A stretch of DNA of 47,881 nucleotides, taken from positions 1 to 47,881 of the forward strand of contig JAJJLU010003595.1 in the NCBI GenBank assembly GCA_023807065.1, written 5' to 3'. Below, in pieces: positions 30,494-40,596 of this stretch. Position 1 is the stretch's first letter. Every line of letters begins with the position of its first letter. Source of the stretch: Isotricha intestinalis (taxonomy: Eukaryota; Ciliophora; Litostomatea; Vestibuliferida; Isotrichidae). The position numbers were made by a program, and so were the translations under genes. The notes beneath the pieces are model-generated. The model ran no database searches. It saw only the letters and a program-made list of their open reading frames with translations, and was not told where the DNA came from.

Positions 30494-32686
30494 TTAATTT
30501 TCAAAACTACTTTCAACAATTTCCCATTTTCCTCCATTAAATAAATTTTCTGTTTTACAAATTACTTTTAAATTATTAATAAATCTTTTAGAATAACTTT
30601 TAGGATCCATACTTGAAATTTCAATACTATTCGCTTGAAATTTTTTAAAACCAGTTTCTAGTTTTTTTTCAATATCATATTTTTGAAAAAAATCAATAAT
30701 AGAAATAATATACATACAATCAGGATTTAAAGAAGGAAAAATATATTTTCTTAGATTATTTAAATCTCTTACATTAAATTGTACTAGACTAAAAGTTCCA
30801 TTTACAGTATTTTCAACAAAAGTAGTTTCTTCAATATTTTTTTTCTCTTCTTCACAAAATTTGTCAACTTCAATTAACATGTTTTTTTCATGTTCTTTAC
30901 CAAAAATAATTTTCATTTCATTTCTTGAAATTCTTATTTTAACAATTAAAAGAGAATAATCCATAATTCCTAAATTTTTAAAAAAAATAGAATCTTTTTT
31001 TCCAATTTCAAAAATTTTTTTTTGATCATCTTGAGTAATCAATAAATATCTTTCAATTTCTTCAAAATTAACATCTTTCATAACATTATTACTTTCCATT
31101 AAACTAAATTGAACTTTTCTATTTAATTTACTTCCTTTTAAATCATAAACACATAAAACATTATCTTCAAAAATTCCATAAACATTTTTCATTAAAATAA
31201 AATGTATTTTATTAGTTAAATTAAAAAATCCTGTAAAAATAGTTATTGTATATAATCCATATATTCTTCCAATATATGAATTTGGATTTTCTTCAAAATG
31301 ATTATATAAATTATATAAGAATTTATCTTTTATTATTTCTACTTCTTTTTCACTTATTGTTTTTATTATATATCTTTTATCATATGTATTTAAAAAAAAA
31401 TTTCCACTTCTTCCTTCACTTTCTTTTATTGAATCTATATTTTTTTCTGGTGTTAATGAATTTCTCATTTCCATATTATTTATCTTATCTAATTTCCTTA
31501 ATAAATAAAATAGCTTTGGAGCATATTCAGTAAAATAAATTTGGAAATTTTCACTTTCAGAAATAAATTTATCATTTTTTAAAAGACAATTCTTTTTCAT
31601 TATTAGATTTTTTGAAATTATATATGAATTTTCTTCATTATTAAATTCCTCATTTAATATTATTTCTTCATTTTCATAAGCAAAACTTTTTTCAATAGCA
31701 ATACAAACAGAAGTATATATTTTTGAAATAAAAAAGGAAATTCTCTTTTTTTCAATTGTATCATTATCAAGTAAATAAGATTCATCTATATTTATTGTTA
31801 ATTTATTAATAATATTTTTTCCAAATAATCTAACTAAACCTATAATAATGGGAGTTGAACAAGATAATATTGTTATTAAAGTAGTAAATACTCTTAATAA
31901 AGAATTATCATTTTCTGTTGCAGAAATATTATGAAAATAATCTAAGAAATATAATATAAAAAGTAATATTGCAAAAATAAAATATACAATTAAATATATT
32001 AAATGCCTTAAAACAAAAATTTTAATATCTTTTTCATATTTAAAAGAACTATCATTTATAATAAAAATAAATTGATAAAAAGAATAAATAAAAGTTAAAA
32101 GAGGAATAATGATAAAAAAAGCAAAGAAAAGATTTTGTAAAAAATCTTGTTTTTCTTTAATATGTGCAACATCAATTAAACAAGTAATCATTGGACTAAT
32201 ACCATTAAGTCGTAAAAAAGAAGAAATTAAACACATTATAGAAGAAAAAATAAAACTAATAATTAAATAAAAGAAAATAATTTTATTTGATTTTTGAATT
32301 CTTGAGAAAGGATCAATAACAATAAATTTAATTTGAATTACTAAAGAAGTTAAAATTAACCAATCCATCATATAAAAAAAAATTCCAAAATGAGAAATTA
32401 TTATACATGTATTACATTTATCATGCATATCTTTCATATCTTTAAATAATGTTGAATTTATTAACCAAAATATTGAAATTAATATTTCAAATATTGAAAG
32501 AAGTAAATATAATTTATCTACTGAAGAAATTGATATTCTTTTTTTTTTTTTCATAAAAAATTCTATTATAAAATATAAGTTCACTATAATCCCTAATATA
32601 CTTAATGCTGTTATTATAATGTTATATGGTAAAAAACCTATTTTATCATATATATTACTATCACCAATATAACAATTTTCATTCAT
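30494..32686 (-). CDS. GPCR-phosphatidylinositol-phosphate kinase fusion (GPCR-PIPK)
   Basis: 730 aa. Seven hydrophobic helices occupy residues about 15-290, starting GFLPYNIIITALSILGIIVN. The C-terminal half is a PIP kinase. It carries KRYIIKTISEKEVEIIKDKF (ATP-binding Lys region), YIGRIYGLYTI, the hallmark YDLKGSKLNRKV, the catalytic IMDYSLLIVKI, and a late YIISIIDFFQKYDIEKKLE with IID and the closing MDPKSYSKRFINNL. This is the GPCR-PIPK architecture known from oomycetes, Dictyostelium RpkA and ciliates. It would sense an extracellular or luminal cue and make phosphatidylinositol bisphosphate locally. A Cys pair in extracellular loop 1 and 2 (CNTC and TCLIDV) may form the usual disulfide. 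Ligand unknown. Single exon. Confidence 0.92.
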   Translation of the reverse strand: MNENCYIGDSNIYDKIGFLPYNIIITALSILGIIVNLYFIIEFFMKKKKRISISSVDKLYLLLSIFEILISIFWLINSTLFKDMKDMHDKCNTCIIISHFGIFFYMMDWLILTSLVIQIKFIVIDPFSRIQKSNKIIFFYLIISFIFSSIMCLISSFLRLNGISPMITCLIDVAHIKEKQDFLQNLFFAFFIIIPLLTFIYSFYQFIFIINDSSFKYEKDIKIFVLRHLIYLIVYFIFAILLFILYFLDYFHNISATENDNSLLRVFTTLITILSCSTPIIIGLVRLFGKNIINKLTINIDESYLLDNDTIEKKRISFFISKIYTSVCIAIEKSFAYENEEIILNEEFNNEENSYIISKNLIMKKNCLLKNDKFISESENFQIYFTEYAPKLFYLLRKLDKINNMEMRNSLTPEKNIDSIKESEGRSGNFFLNTYDKRYIIKTISEKEVEIIKDKFLYNLYNHFEENPNSYIGRIYGLYTITIFTGFFNLTNKIHFILMKNVYGIFEDNVLCVYDLKGSKLNRKVQFSLMESNNVMKDVNFEEIERYLLITQDDQKKIFEIGKKDSIFFKNLGIMDYSLLIVKIRISRNEMKIIFGKEHEKNMLIEVDKFCEEEKKNIEETTFVENTVNGTFSLVQFNVRDLNNLRKYIFPSLNPDCMYIISIIDFFQKYDIEKKLETGFKKFQANSIEISSMDPKSYSKRFINNLKVICKTENLFNGGKWEIVESSFEN

Positions 32687-34192
32687 TTTTTTTTATTTTT
32701 TTTTATAATTTTTTATGGAATTTTTTTAAATCAAAAGTTAAAATTTAAACATAATTATTAATAATTTTAATTATTTAAATAAGTTTTTTATATTTTTTTC
32801 TTTATCTATTTAACCATTTTCCATCTAATATTATATTTTCTTTTTTATGATTTTTTGTATTAATTTTTATCTTCTAAATAATTAAATCTATATTAATTTA
32901 TTTTTTTCTTTTTGAATTTTCTAAAAGTATAATAATTACAGCGTCTAGAAAATTTTTTATTTAGAAAATCTTTATTCAATTTATCTCTTTAATTTTTGAT
33001 TTTTTTTAGAATTTAGATTTAACATTGGGGTTCTAATCTATTCTCGTTTAAAAAATATTTTTTATAATTTAACAAATATTTTATAGTAGTAATTTGAATT
33101 ATCTAAATTTAAATTACTTTTTTAAATGTACAAACTTTTTATAAAACAATGTGATATATATATTATAATACTAAATAGAATTCACAATAATTTATATTTT
33201 TTTCTTTTCTTTAAGTAATTAAATTTATATTTGAAATAATATAAATAATAAAATATTCGAAGACCCAAAATAATAAATTTTTTGTTTATTATTCATTGAT
33301 AATTATTATTGAATATATCTTTCAATATTGGATTTTAGAATTTTTAAAATAAATTTATTTTCAAAGAGAATCAAAATTAGACAGTTTTTAAAAAGATTAA
33401 TAAAATTAATTGAATTTCAAGATTATATAAGAAATTAGAAAACAAATAACATAAAGCATATATTAATTATGTAACAGAAGATTGAAAAAGGTTTTTTAGA
33501 GAATGGTTGTCTTTTCAAAATTTTTAGAAAAGTTTTAATATCCGGATTGTTTTATTTATGCTTTTTAAAATAAAATAGAAAAAAACAATTTTTTAAAATG
33601 AATAATTGAAATAATTAATATTTCTAAACCATGAATATTTATTAATAAAATAAAAATCATAATTTAATATTTGAACCCGAATTTTTGCATTACAATTTAA
33701 ATTATAATAAAGAAATTATCGCTATCAATTACAGAAATTTAATATTTATATATGAAAATTAAACTTAAATCAAAGAAAGAAGTTAATAAGGATAAAAGAA
33801 AAATAAAAACATTTCAAAATTATTATTATTTGCAAATTTAATTATTTAATATTGATTTATTTTATATTTTTTTTATATAATCCAATGTTGACTAATGAAA
33901 TATAAATGAATTATTATAATTGCTTTCATATAATATTTTTTGATTAAATACATTTTTTTTCATGAAATTTTCTGAGTTTCATTTTTTATATCGATAATTT
34001 AATTCTTTATGATGGTATATATTATAATATTTATATTTATCCTTTTAATTTTTTTATTTAATTTATTAAAACACATTTTATTGAATTTATTATATTACTC
34101 ATTTTTTTATCTCTAAAACAATAAACATTTAATATTAATATTCTTTTGTTATTTTAATTTTAAATAAAAAAACTGAAAAAAAATATTAAAAA
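32687..34192. other. Long AT-rich intergenic region
   Basis: 1.5 kb between the divergent GPCR-PIPK and KDEL receptor genes, larger than most spacers here. Most is A/T homopolymer. A plus-strand frame at 33313-33435 is open for 41 codons and basic (SKRIKIRQFLKRLIKL). It continues beyond TAG (33436) and TAA codons to GFLENGCLFKIFRKVL. It could be a weak gene fossil, but AT-rich chance frames also look like this. No tRNA or other RNA recognised. Confidence 0.45.
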
Positions 34193-34873
34193 ATGAATAT
34201 ATATAGATTGATAGCAGATTTTCTTCATTTATTTTCATTTTTAATATTAATATATAAACTAATCCATTCGAAATCAACAATAGGAATAAGTTGCAAAACA
34301 CAAGAAATATACTTAATAGTATTTCTAACTCGATATTTAGATTTATTAATCTATATAGTTTCGGTTTATAATACAATAATGAAAATAACATTTATTTTAG
34401 TAACAATACTAATAATTTATTTAATTAGATTTAATAAAAAGATATCAGCAACTTATAATAGAGAAAAAGAAGATGATTTTCCTCATACTTATTTAATTCC
34501 TTTTGCTTTAATAATGTCTTTTTTAATTCATAGTGAATTTGATTATTGGGAAATGATTTGGAGTTTTAGTTTATGGTTGGAATCTGTTGCAATTTTCCCT
34601 CAAATTAATATTTTAAATAAAAAGAATGGAGTTGAAAAATTTACTGGATATTATATTTTAAGTCTTGGTAGTTATAGATTTTTTTATTTACTTAGCTGGA
34701 TTTATAGTTATTATTATGAAAATTATTTTTCTTTAGTTAGTGTTCTTAGTGGAATTTTACAAAGTCTACTTTATGTTGATTTCTTTTATTTGTATCTAAA
34801 AAATATTAAAAAACAATTTTCTTCTGATTTACCCATTAATATTGATGATGAAAATAAAAATTTAAAAAATTAA
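34193..34873 (+). CDS. ERD2: ER lumen protein-retaining (KDEL/HDEL) receptor
   Basis: 226 aa with seven membrane helices, slightly longer than the usual 212-219. Family landmarks are MNIYRLIADFLHLFSFLILI, STIGISCKTQEIYLIVFLTR followed by YLDLL, SEFDYWEMIWSFSLWLESVA, FPQINILNKKNGVEKFTGYY and the closing LLYVDFFYLYLKNIKKQ. The receptor binds escaped ER residents in the Golgi at acid pH through conserved Arg and Trp residues (present in FLTRYLDLL and EMIWSFSLWLES) and returns them in COPI vesicles. The lysine-rich tail (KNIKKQFS) fits COPI sorting. No intron. It is the last clearly intact gene before the decayed block. Confidence 0.95.
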   Translation: MNIYRLIADFLHLFSFLILIYKLIHSKSTIGISCKTQEIYLIVFLTRYLDLLIYIVSVYNTIMKITFILVTILIIYLIRFNKKISATYNREKEDDFPHTYLIPFALIMSFLIHSEFDYWEMIWSFSLWLESVAIFPQINILNKKNGVEKFTGYYILSLGSYRFFYLLSWIYSYYYENYFSLVSVLSGILQSLLYVDFFYLYLKNIKKQFSSDLPINIDDENKNLKN

Positions 34874-35750
34874 TGAATTCTTTAAATCAATTTAAAATTT
34901 TTAATTATATTAATTAAATAAACATTTCACAATCAAATAAAATGATCTACCTTTATTATCATAAAAATAACAGTTCAATTTAAAAATATTAGTTAAGAAA
35001 TATTTAGAATAATATTTAAAAGCCATATTATTTATCAAACAACATAATTTTTCCTTCAAATTTATTTAATTATGAGATATTTATAATATTAAATCATTCT
35101 TTAATGTTTTATCTTAATATCTCCAATATTATAAATAAATCAGTTATTCATACAAAAATAAAGGATTTTATTAATGCTTCAATATTATTTTTCTATCACA
35201 TTTTTAGAATTAATGTTAATTCATCTATTTTTTCTTTAAAAAAAATATTAAAAATTATAATAGATATATCAAAGAAATTACACATAAATATTAGAAATTT
35301 TGAAAAAATATTTTACTATGAAAAGATGAACTTTTCTTTAGAAATTTATTTCAAGTATAATTCTAATTCTACCTCAAAATTAAATGTCAAACTTTTTCTC
35401 ATGAAATATTTATTCAATTCTAAAATTTAAATTTATCTTTGATTTTCATGATCACTATTATTTTTATAACTAATAATTTCTTTAGAAAAAACTGCTTTTT
35501 ATCTAAAATTAAAACAGATAATTTTTTTAGAATCCAAAAACATATAATTAATTCTTATTTTAAAAAAGTTAAAAATTTAAAGATATGTTAAAGATTTTGA
35601 AATATTTTTATTTTCTTTATTAATTATTTTATCTTTATTTTAAAACAATATCCTTGTTCATGTATATTTTTACCTTTTTTTTATCTATTATTATTATCTT
35701 CTACTTTCAATTTTTTTATCATTTAATCTATTCATTCATTTTTTATATGA
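34874..35750. other. AT-rich region with no supported gene
   Basis: A plus-strand open frame of 108 codons at 35104-35430 starts with ATG. Its translation (MFYLNISNIINKSVIHTKIK...) has the Ile/Asn/Lys/Phe composition expected of chance AT-rich frames and no motif. I do not call it a gene. This is the left flank of the decayed block. Confidence 0.45.
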
Positions 35751-35754
35751 TAAA

Positions 35755-36160
35755 TTATAATGAGTTTCTTTTCAAAGAATAGAATTTATACAAGTATGAT
35801 TTTCTTAATATTTCTATAGTTTTATGAATCATATTCCATTTATTATGATCCCATTCATTTCATTCTTTAAATCTTCATAAGTTTATTTATTTTACAATCA
35901 CTAATTAGATATCTTATGATGCTTCTATCTTAATATATCTTTCATAATCTTATAAATACTGAAATTTAAAGGTCCAAACTTTGATGAAAGTAATAAAATA
36001 AGAATAATATAATTTATATTTCTGGAATTAAAAATTATCCCTTCAAAATAATGTATAATTGCTTTGTCAAAAGTTAACATTATTCATAAAATTATTTAAC
36101 AGGATAAGATATCAAGCATATTTCTTCAATCTTTTTCTTAATTTATTTGTGAGCGAGCTT
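35755..36160 (-). pseudogene. Decayed gene fragment (unknown family)
   Basis: Minus-strand protein-like reading frames broken by stops and shifts. From ATG at 36080 a frame of 51 codons reads MLTFDKAIIHYFEGIIFNSR through SSKFGPLNFSIYKIMKDILR to a TAG at 35927-35925. It continues KHHKISN with TAG, TGA and TAA codons, then TYEDLKNEM. A neighbouring frame takes over as NEWDHNKWNMIHKTIEILRK (from about 35859) until a TAA at 35757-35755. Upstream of 36080 a further frame gives KLRKRLKKYA, TGA, YLILLNNFM. Family unknown. Boundaries are approximate. Confidence 0.45.
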
Positions 36161-36399
36161 TTTTGTTTAAATGATATAAAACTTTTTAATTTAATATAAG
36201 GTTGTTTTTATTTAATCTTTTTATAATTTAGAATTTTCTTTTCCTCGAAATAAAATAAATTGATGTAATTAATCTAGAAATAAATATACTTAATATTAGC
36301 AAAAACTCAAATATTTTTTTCCTTATATTTTCAATACTTGAATTTTTTATTTCAAACAAACTATTCTCTCATCAATTTTCAATATATTAATTTTTGAAT

Positions 36400-36670
36400 T
36401 TATTTCATATAAGATCTACTAATTTCTTCTTTATGTTCTTCTGATATTTCTATAGAAAAAGGAATGACTCTTTTTTTTATAAATTAAAAACTTCCCATTT
36501 AAAGCTTTGTATTTTGAAATTTAATCTTATTATATAATATCTATATTTTACTGGAATTATTCTTCTTCATATTCTACAATTCTTCCTTTTTCCATATTCT
36601 TTTATATTTTTCTATTTATTTATAATTAGATTGGATTTTTTGTTAAATTTATTCCTGTTTTTAATCCTTA
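36400..36670 (-). pseudogene. Decayed gene fragment (unknown family)
   Basis: Minus strand. Three adjoining frames carry protein-like pieces: NMEKGRIVEYEEE then TAA (about 36598-36558), IPVKYRYYIIRLNFKIQSFK followed by WEVFNL (about 36560-36483), and KKRVIPFSIEISEEHKEEIS followed by RSYMK (about 36475-36403) ending at TAA 36402-36400. At least two frameshifts separate them. The middle piece has the look of a PX-type beta strand pair, but that is only a hint. There is no intact frame or start. Confidence 0.45.
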
Positions 36671-36856
36671 TTCAAACATTATAAAAATTTGTAAAATCAT
36701 TATGTTTTAATTATTTGTTTTATTATATTATTTTTCTTTTTATAAATCTCAAAAATCAAGAAAAAAAAAGGATTTTAAAAAAGAGAAATATTGTCATTTA
36801 AATATTTATTTTATATAAATATAATATAATCTCAAATATAATATAATATTTAAAAA

Positions 36857-37200
36857 TTACTTTATATTCAAATATTTTTGTACTTCTTGAATTTTAGAGT
36901 CATAAACAGAAGGATCTATAGTTTGAGAATTATTCAACCAGTTTTTCAAGTCTAAAACTTTTTTCTCTATTTCACTATTTCCTCTTCTTGTTCATTTTGT
37001 TCTTCATTTTCATTTATTTCAAATTCATTTTTTATATTTACAATATCTTCTTCTTTGAATTCATCGTCTCTTACTCCTAAATTCAAGTTTTCATCTTGAT
37101 GTTTTTCTTTAATATATATTATGGTATCAGTTATTTTTTTTAAAATTTGAGATAATCGACCATCATCAATAACTTTAGTTATTTTATCAATTAATTTTTT
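36857..37200 (-). pseudogene. Decayed gene fragment, C-terminus possibly Hsp70-lid-like
   Basis: Minus strand. A frame from about 37200 reads KLIDKITKVIDDGRLSQILK, then KKHQDEN-type polar sequence and an acidic FEINENEEQNEQEEEIVK, and hits TAG. A one-base shift restores IEKKVLDLKNWLNNSQTIDP, then SVYDSKIQEVQKYLNIK and TAA at 36859-36857. The WL-x(6)-D-x(3)-Y-x(2)-K spacing recalls the helical lid of Hsp70/Hsp110 C-termini, which is a weak resemblance only. Polar, Asp/Glu-rich translation is not what random AT-rich DNA gives, so I regard this as once-coding. Confidence 0.5.
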
Positions 37201-37475
37201 TTTTTTAATTTTTTTTGTTCTGAGTATATTAATTTAAGAAAGTCAATAAAACTAGTCCAGAAGTTGTTGGAGTATCAGGAGGTCTGTTGACATTTTTTTT
37301 TTTTATTTTTTTTTTATTTTGATTAATTTTTAAAACATTTATAATTTTTATTCTTTTTTTTTTATTTAAATAATTTTTGACAAATAAAACATTTCTTTCT
37401 TTACTTTAAAAAAATAAAAATATTTTTATTTCATTAATAATATTAAACTATTTATTTTTCTCCTCTCCTAAATAT

Positions 37476-38100
37476 TTATTGTGTAACTCTCTTTTCTTCA
37501 TTATTTTCTTCTTTATTCTCATCTGCTTTTTTTCCATCAAAATTTCTGATTCTTCTTCCAGAATCTATTAATTTCTTCATTTTTTTTCTTTAGCATCCTC
37601 TTTTGTAATCATATCTTTTATTTCTCTTTTTCTTCTTCTTGAACTTTCATTTCCACTTTCTTCTGATTTTATATCTCCTTTACCAACATTACTTTCCCCT
37701 TTAACAACTTCACCTACTATAACTTTTTTTTTCAGTTCTATTTCATCACATAATTTACTTTTATTTTCTAAAGTTTAAAAGCATGTTTTTTATTAACTAA
37801 TTTAACATAACCACTTTCAGTTAGTGTATCAGTCCCTTATCTTTCAAATTCTTTTACAACAGAAACATTTGTTGATTCTTCATCTCCAAAATCTTCATTT
37901 GTCATTTGAAGATATGAAACTTAAATTTTTAACAATAATTCTAAATGTCTTTTTTGCATCAATTTTACAAAATATAGTAAATCTTCATTTTCTTATATTA
38001 TTCTCTAATAATCTTTTTTACGCAATTCCTTTATGTATAAATGTCATTTTGACTAAATAGAATATTCTATATAATTTGGAAGGAGAACTTAAATTTTCAT
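37476..38100 (-). pseudogene. Decayed gene with stop-rich but long frame-coherent segment
   Basis: From 38100 to 37771 on the minus strand one frame runs 110 codons without an indel yet holds four TAA, three TAG and one TGA. Pieces between stops are plainly protein-like: HLYIKELRKKDY, ENEDLLYFVKLMQKRHLELL, VSYLQMTNEDFGDEESTNVS, GTDTLTESGYVKLVNKKHAF. At about 37770 the frame shifts to LENKSKLCDEIELKKKVIVG, ESNVGKGDIKSEESGNESSR, then shifts again to KKLIDSGRRIRNFDGKK and ends VTQ-TAA at 37476. Family unknown. Either a fossil gene in which CAA/CAG became stops, or a gene read with a different stop-codon meaning. It has no intact ATG-to-stop frame under the standard code. Confidence 0.55.
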
Positions 38101-38125
38101 CCATTCATGAATTTATAATCTTAAC

Positions 38126-40464
38126 TTGTTTTTCATTATATATTTTTTAACCAAACCACAGAATTTTCTAAGTTTATCTTTATCTATAAAAAATTTATGT
38201 TCTCAAGAAGATGAAAAAATATTAAAAAATACAAAAGAATCTCTTCAAAGAATAAAAATTTTAAAAAAACACAATTTATTTCGTTTTATATATTTATTTT
38301 CAATATTTGAAAAAGATAATAAAAAATGTTTTTATAAAAATAAAGAATATACAAATAAAAAAAGAGGAAAAATAAGGAAAAAAAAAATTACAGTTGATTG
38401 GAAATTAAAAGATGAAGATATTGAAAATTCAATTGAAAAACAAAAACAAGTTTTAAGTTCAAATAATCGCTCAAAACAGTTTGAATCTTCATTTAACTCT
38501 CAAACAAGTGTTAATACCTTTATTTCTTCTTTAAATATATTATCTATAAAACAGAAAAATAAGAAAAATCAATTTCAACAAAAAAGAAAATATTATATGA
38601 TATTTTTTAATTGTTTTATCGTTTTAATGTCGATTTTTTGTTTAATTTTTGAAAATTATGTAAATCAAAGATTAAAAGGTAAATATATTTTATAATGGAT
38701 GTTTTTATTTTTAATAGATTTATTTTAAATTTAATGACTTCATATATTTCATTATTAATAATTTGTAATGAATCATTAAAAAGTCATCATTATTTTATAG
38801 AATATTTTAATGAACATCCAACATTTTCTGATCTTGATGAATTCATATATTCTGAATTATTAATAAAAATGGAAGAAATTATAGGAACTTATAATAATGT
38901 TAAAAAAAGAATTGAACATTCCAAAGAAAAAAATATTCAAAATTATTTTAAAACTTATAAGCAAGAAGTTTATTTAACTTATTCAAATGGAGAATTTAAA
39001 GTTAATAAATTATCATTTCAAAAAGTAGATTATTTAATGAAAACTTTTATTAATAAAATTATAATGACTACTTCTTATAATATTACTAAAGTTAATATAT
39101 TTCGATTTATTGTTAATGAAGATTTTAGTGAAATTAAAATTTTAAAAGGAAATAATATTATAAATTTTAAAGAAATTGAAATTTATGTTTATGATATTTT
39201 AATATTTTATTTAGATTATACTAATTTTTTTTATAATCTTCAAATTTTAGTTGAAGATAAATCAAAAATTCAATTAGAGTATAATAGATTAACTTTATAT
39301 TTTTTTATTTTTTTTTTATTAATATCAAATATATGCATTTTTATTGCATGTTTCATTATTTTAAGATTATTTAAATTTAATCTTGAAGAAAGAATTTTCA
39401 AAATTGAAGTATTTTTATCTCAACCAAAAAACACAGAAAAATTAATTCAAAATATGAAAATTTTAAATGATTTAATTAGATTTTATTATAAACCTCCAAT
39501 GGATCTTATATCAGAATTAATAAAAAATAAAAAAACAGAAATAAAAAAAAAAGAAAGTAAAGAGAATTTAGATAATAATAATAAAAGAGAAAATCCAAAA
39601 TATCATTTGTCTTTTTTATTAAAAAAATTTTTTTTAATAATATTAATATGTTTCATATTTTATTTTATTTTTATAATAATATTTTATATGATTTCAAATG
39701 ATAGTTTTAATTTATTATCATTAACAATGGAAATAATCCAAAAAGCATCATATACAGAAGAATTAACTTATTTAGTAGTATGTTTAATTGCTTCTGCAAA
39801 TTTTATTCAAATTCCAGATATTACTCTTTATAAAGCATTTTGGCCTATTTTTCAAAATAAAATAATAACAAATGAATCAAGTTTTTATGCAGATTTATAT
39901 AATTATCATCAGGAATGTTATTTAAAAGAAAGAAGAAAAAAAACAAGTGCAACTTCACTTCCAGATGATATTGATATTATTGTTATGAATTGTAGTGATT
40001 TTTTTGTACAAACTAATATTTCTAGATTTTATCAAATTATTCAAAATAATCCATCTAAAAATTATTTAAATCAACTTACTAATTATTGTTATCATGTTAG
40101 TTCTTTAAATTTTTCTTCTCAAAATAATTTTTTAGATAATTTAGATTATAGTATTTTGAAATTGTTTATGAGAGATACTAATTCTAAATTTAATTTAGAA
40201 ACACTTGAAAATGATCTTTTAGTTTTAGTTACTGAAACTTTAATTATTTATAGACCATTGAGATTACATTTAGGAGATTATTATTTTAATAATATTCTTT
40301 TGAAAAAAATTAAATTACATATTGATAATTTATTAATTTTTCTTTTAATAAATATTACAATTGAAACTGTCTTATTCTTTGTTATCAAACAATTGATATT
40401 AGAAAAAACAATTGAAATTAATGTAGGTTTAAATAGGATTATGAGAGTTATAAAAATGAATTAA
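38126..40464 (+). pseudogene. Broken multi-pass membrane protein gene (Tmc-like sensor candidate)
   Basis: Two plus-strand frames, 38126-38695 and 38695-40464, appear to be one gene. The first has no ATG, opening at a TTG after a stop. It encodes a basic cytosolic region and a helix, YYMIFFNCFIVLMSIFCLIF. The second (589 aa) carries four or more membrane helices (FFIFFLLISNICIFIACFII, FFLIILICFIFYFIFIIIFY, a late IFLLINITIETVLFFVIK) and a large polar loop. A GTAAAT...TTAATAG intron (38679-38717, 39 nt) would join them, but splicing leads to TAA at 38726-38728: the frames do not match. The layout recalls ciliate/Dictyostelium tiny-macrocyst-like or metamonad cyclase-like sensors, which are larger. 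Missing 5' end and frame mismatch suggest truncation, though the long open 3' frame implies recent loss or an assembly indel. Confidence 0.45.
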
Positions 40465-40596
40465 AGGTTTTAAATTTTATAAAAGGTCATATTTTTTTGA
40501 ATAATATTGGTATTAACTTTAATGTAAATAAATTATATGTTTAATAAATTAAATATTATCATTTTACTTAAAAAACATTATTTTATTTGAAAAAAT

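Noticed and set aside
33313..33600. Basic plus-strand frame interrupted by TAG and TAA
   Set aside because: It has some ghost-gene character, but its Lys/Ile/Leu/Phe composition is close to random AT-rich translation, so it is mentioned only under the intergenic region.
33661..33720. Possible tRNA T-arm (GAACCCGAA on the plus strand)
   Set aside because: The flanking bases do not form the five-pair stem and no anticodon or acceptor arm can be folded by eye nearby.
35104..35430. 108-codon plus-strand open frame with ATG
   Set aside because: Ile/Asn/Lys/Phe-rich translation without motif or conservation pattern, as expected by chance in AT-rich DNA, in a block otherwise full of decay.
37824..38060. 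78-codon plus-strand open frame
   Set aside because: It is the antisense shadow of the minus-strand ghost gene at 37476-38100, which has the more protein-like composition.
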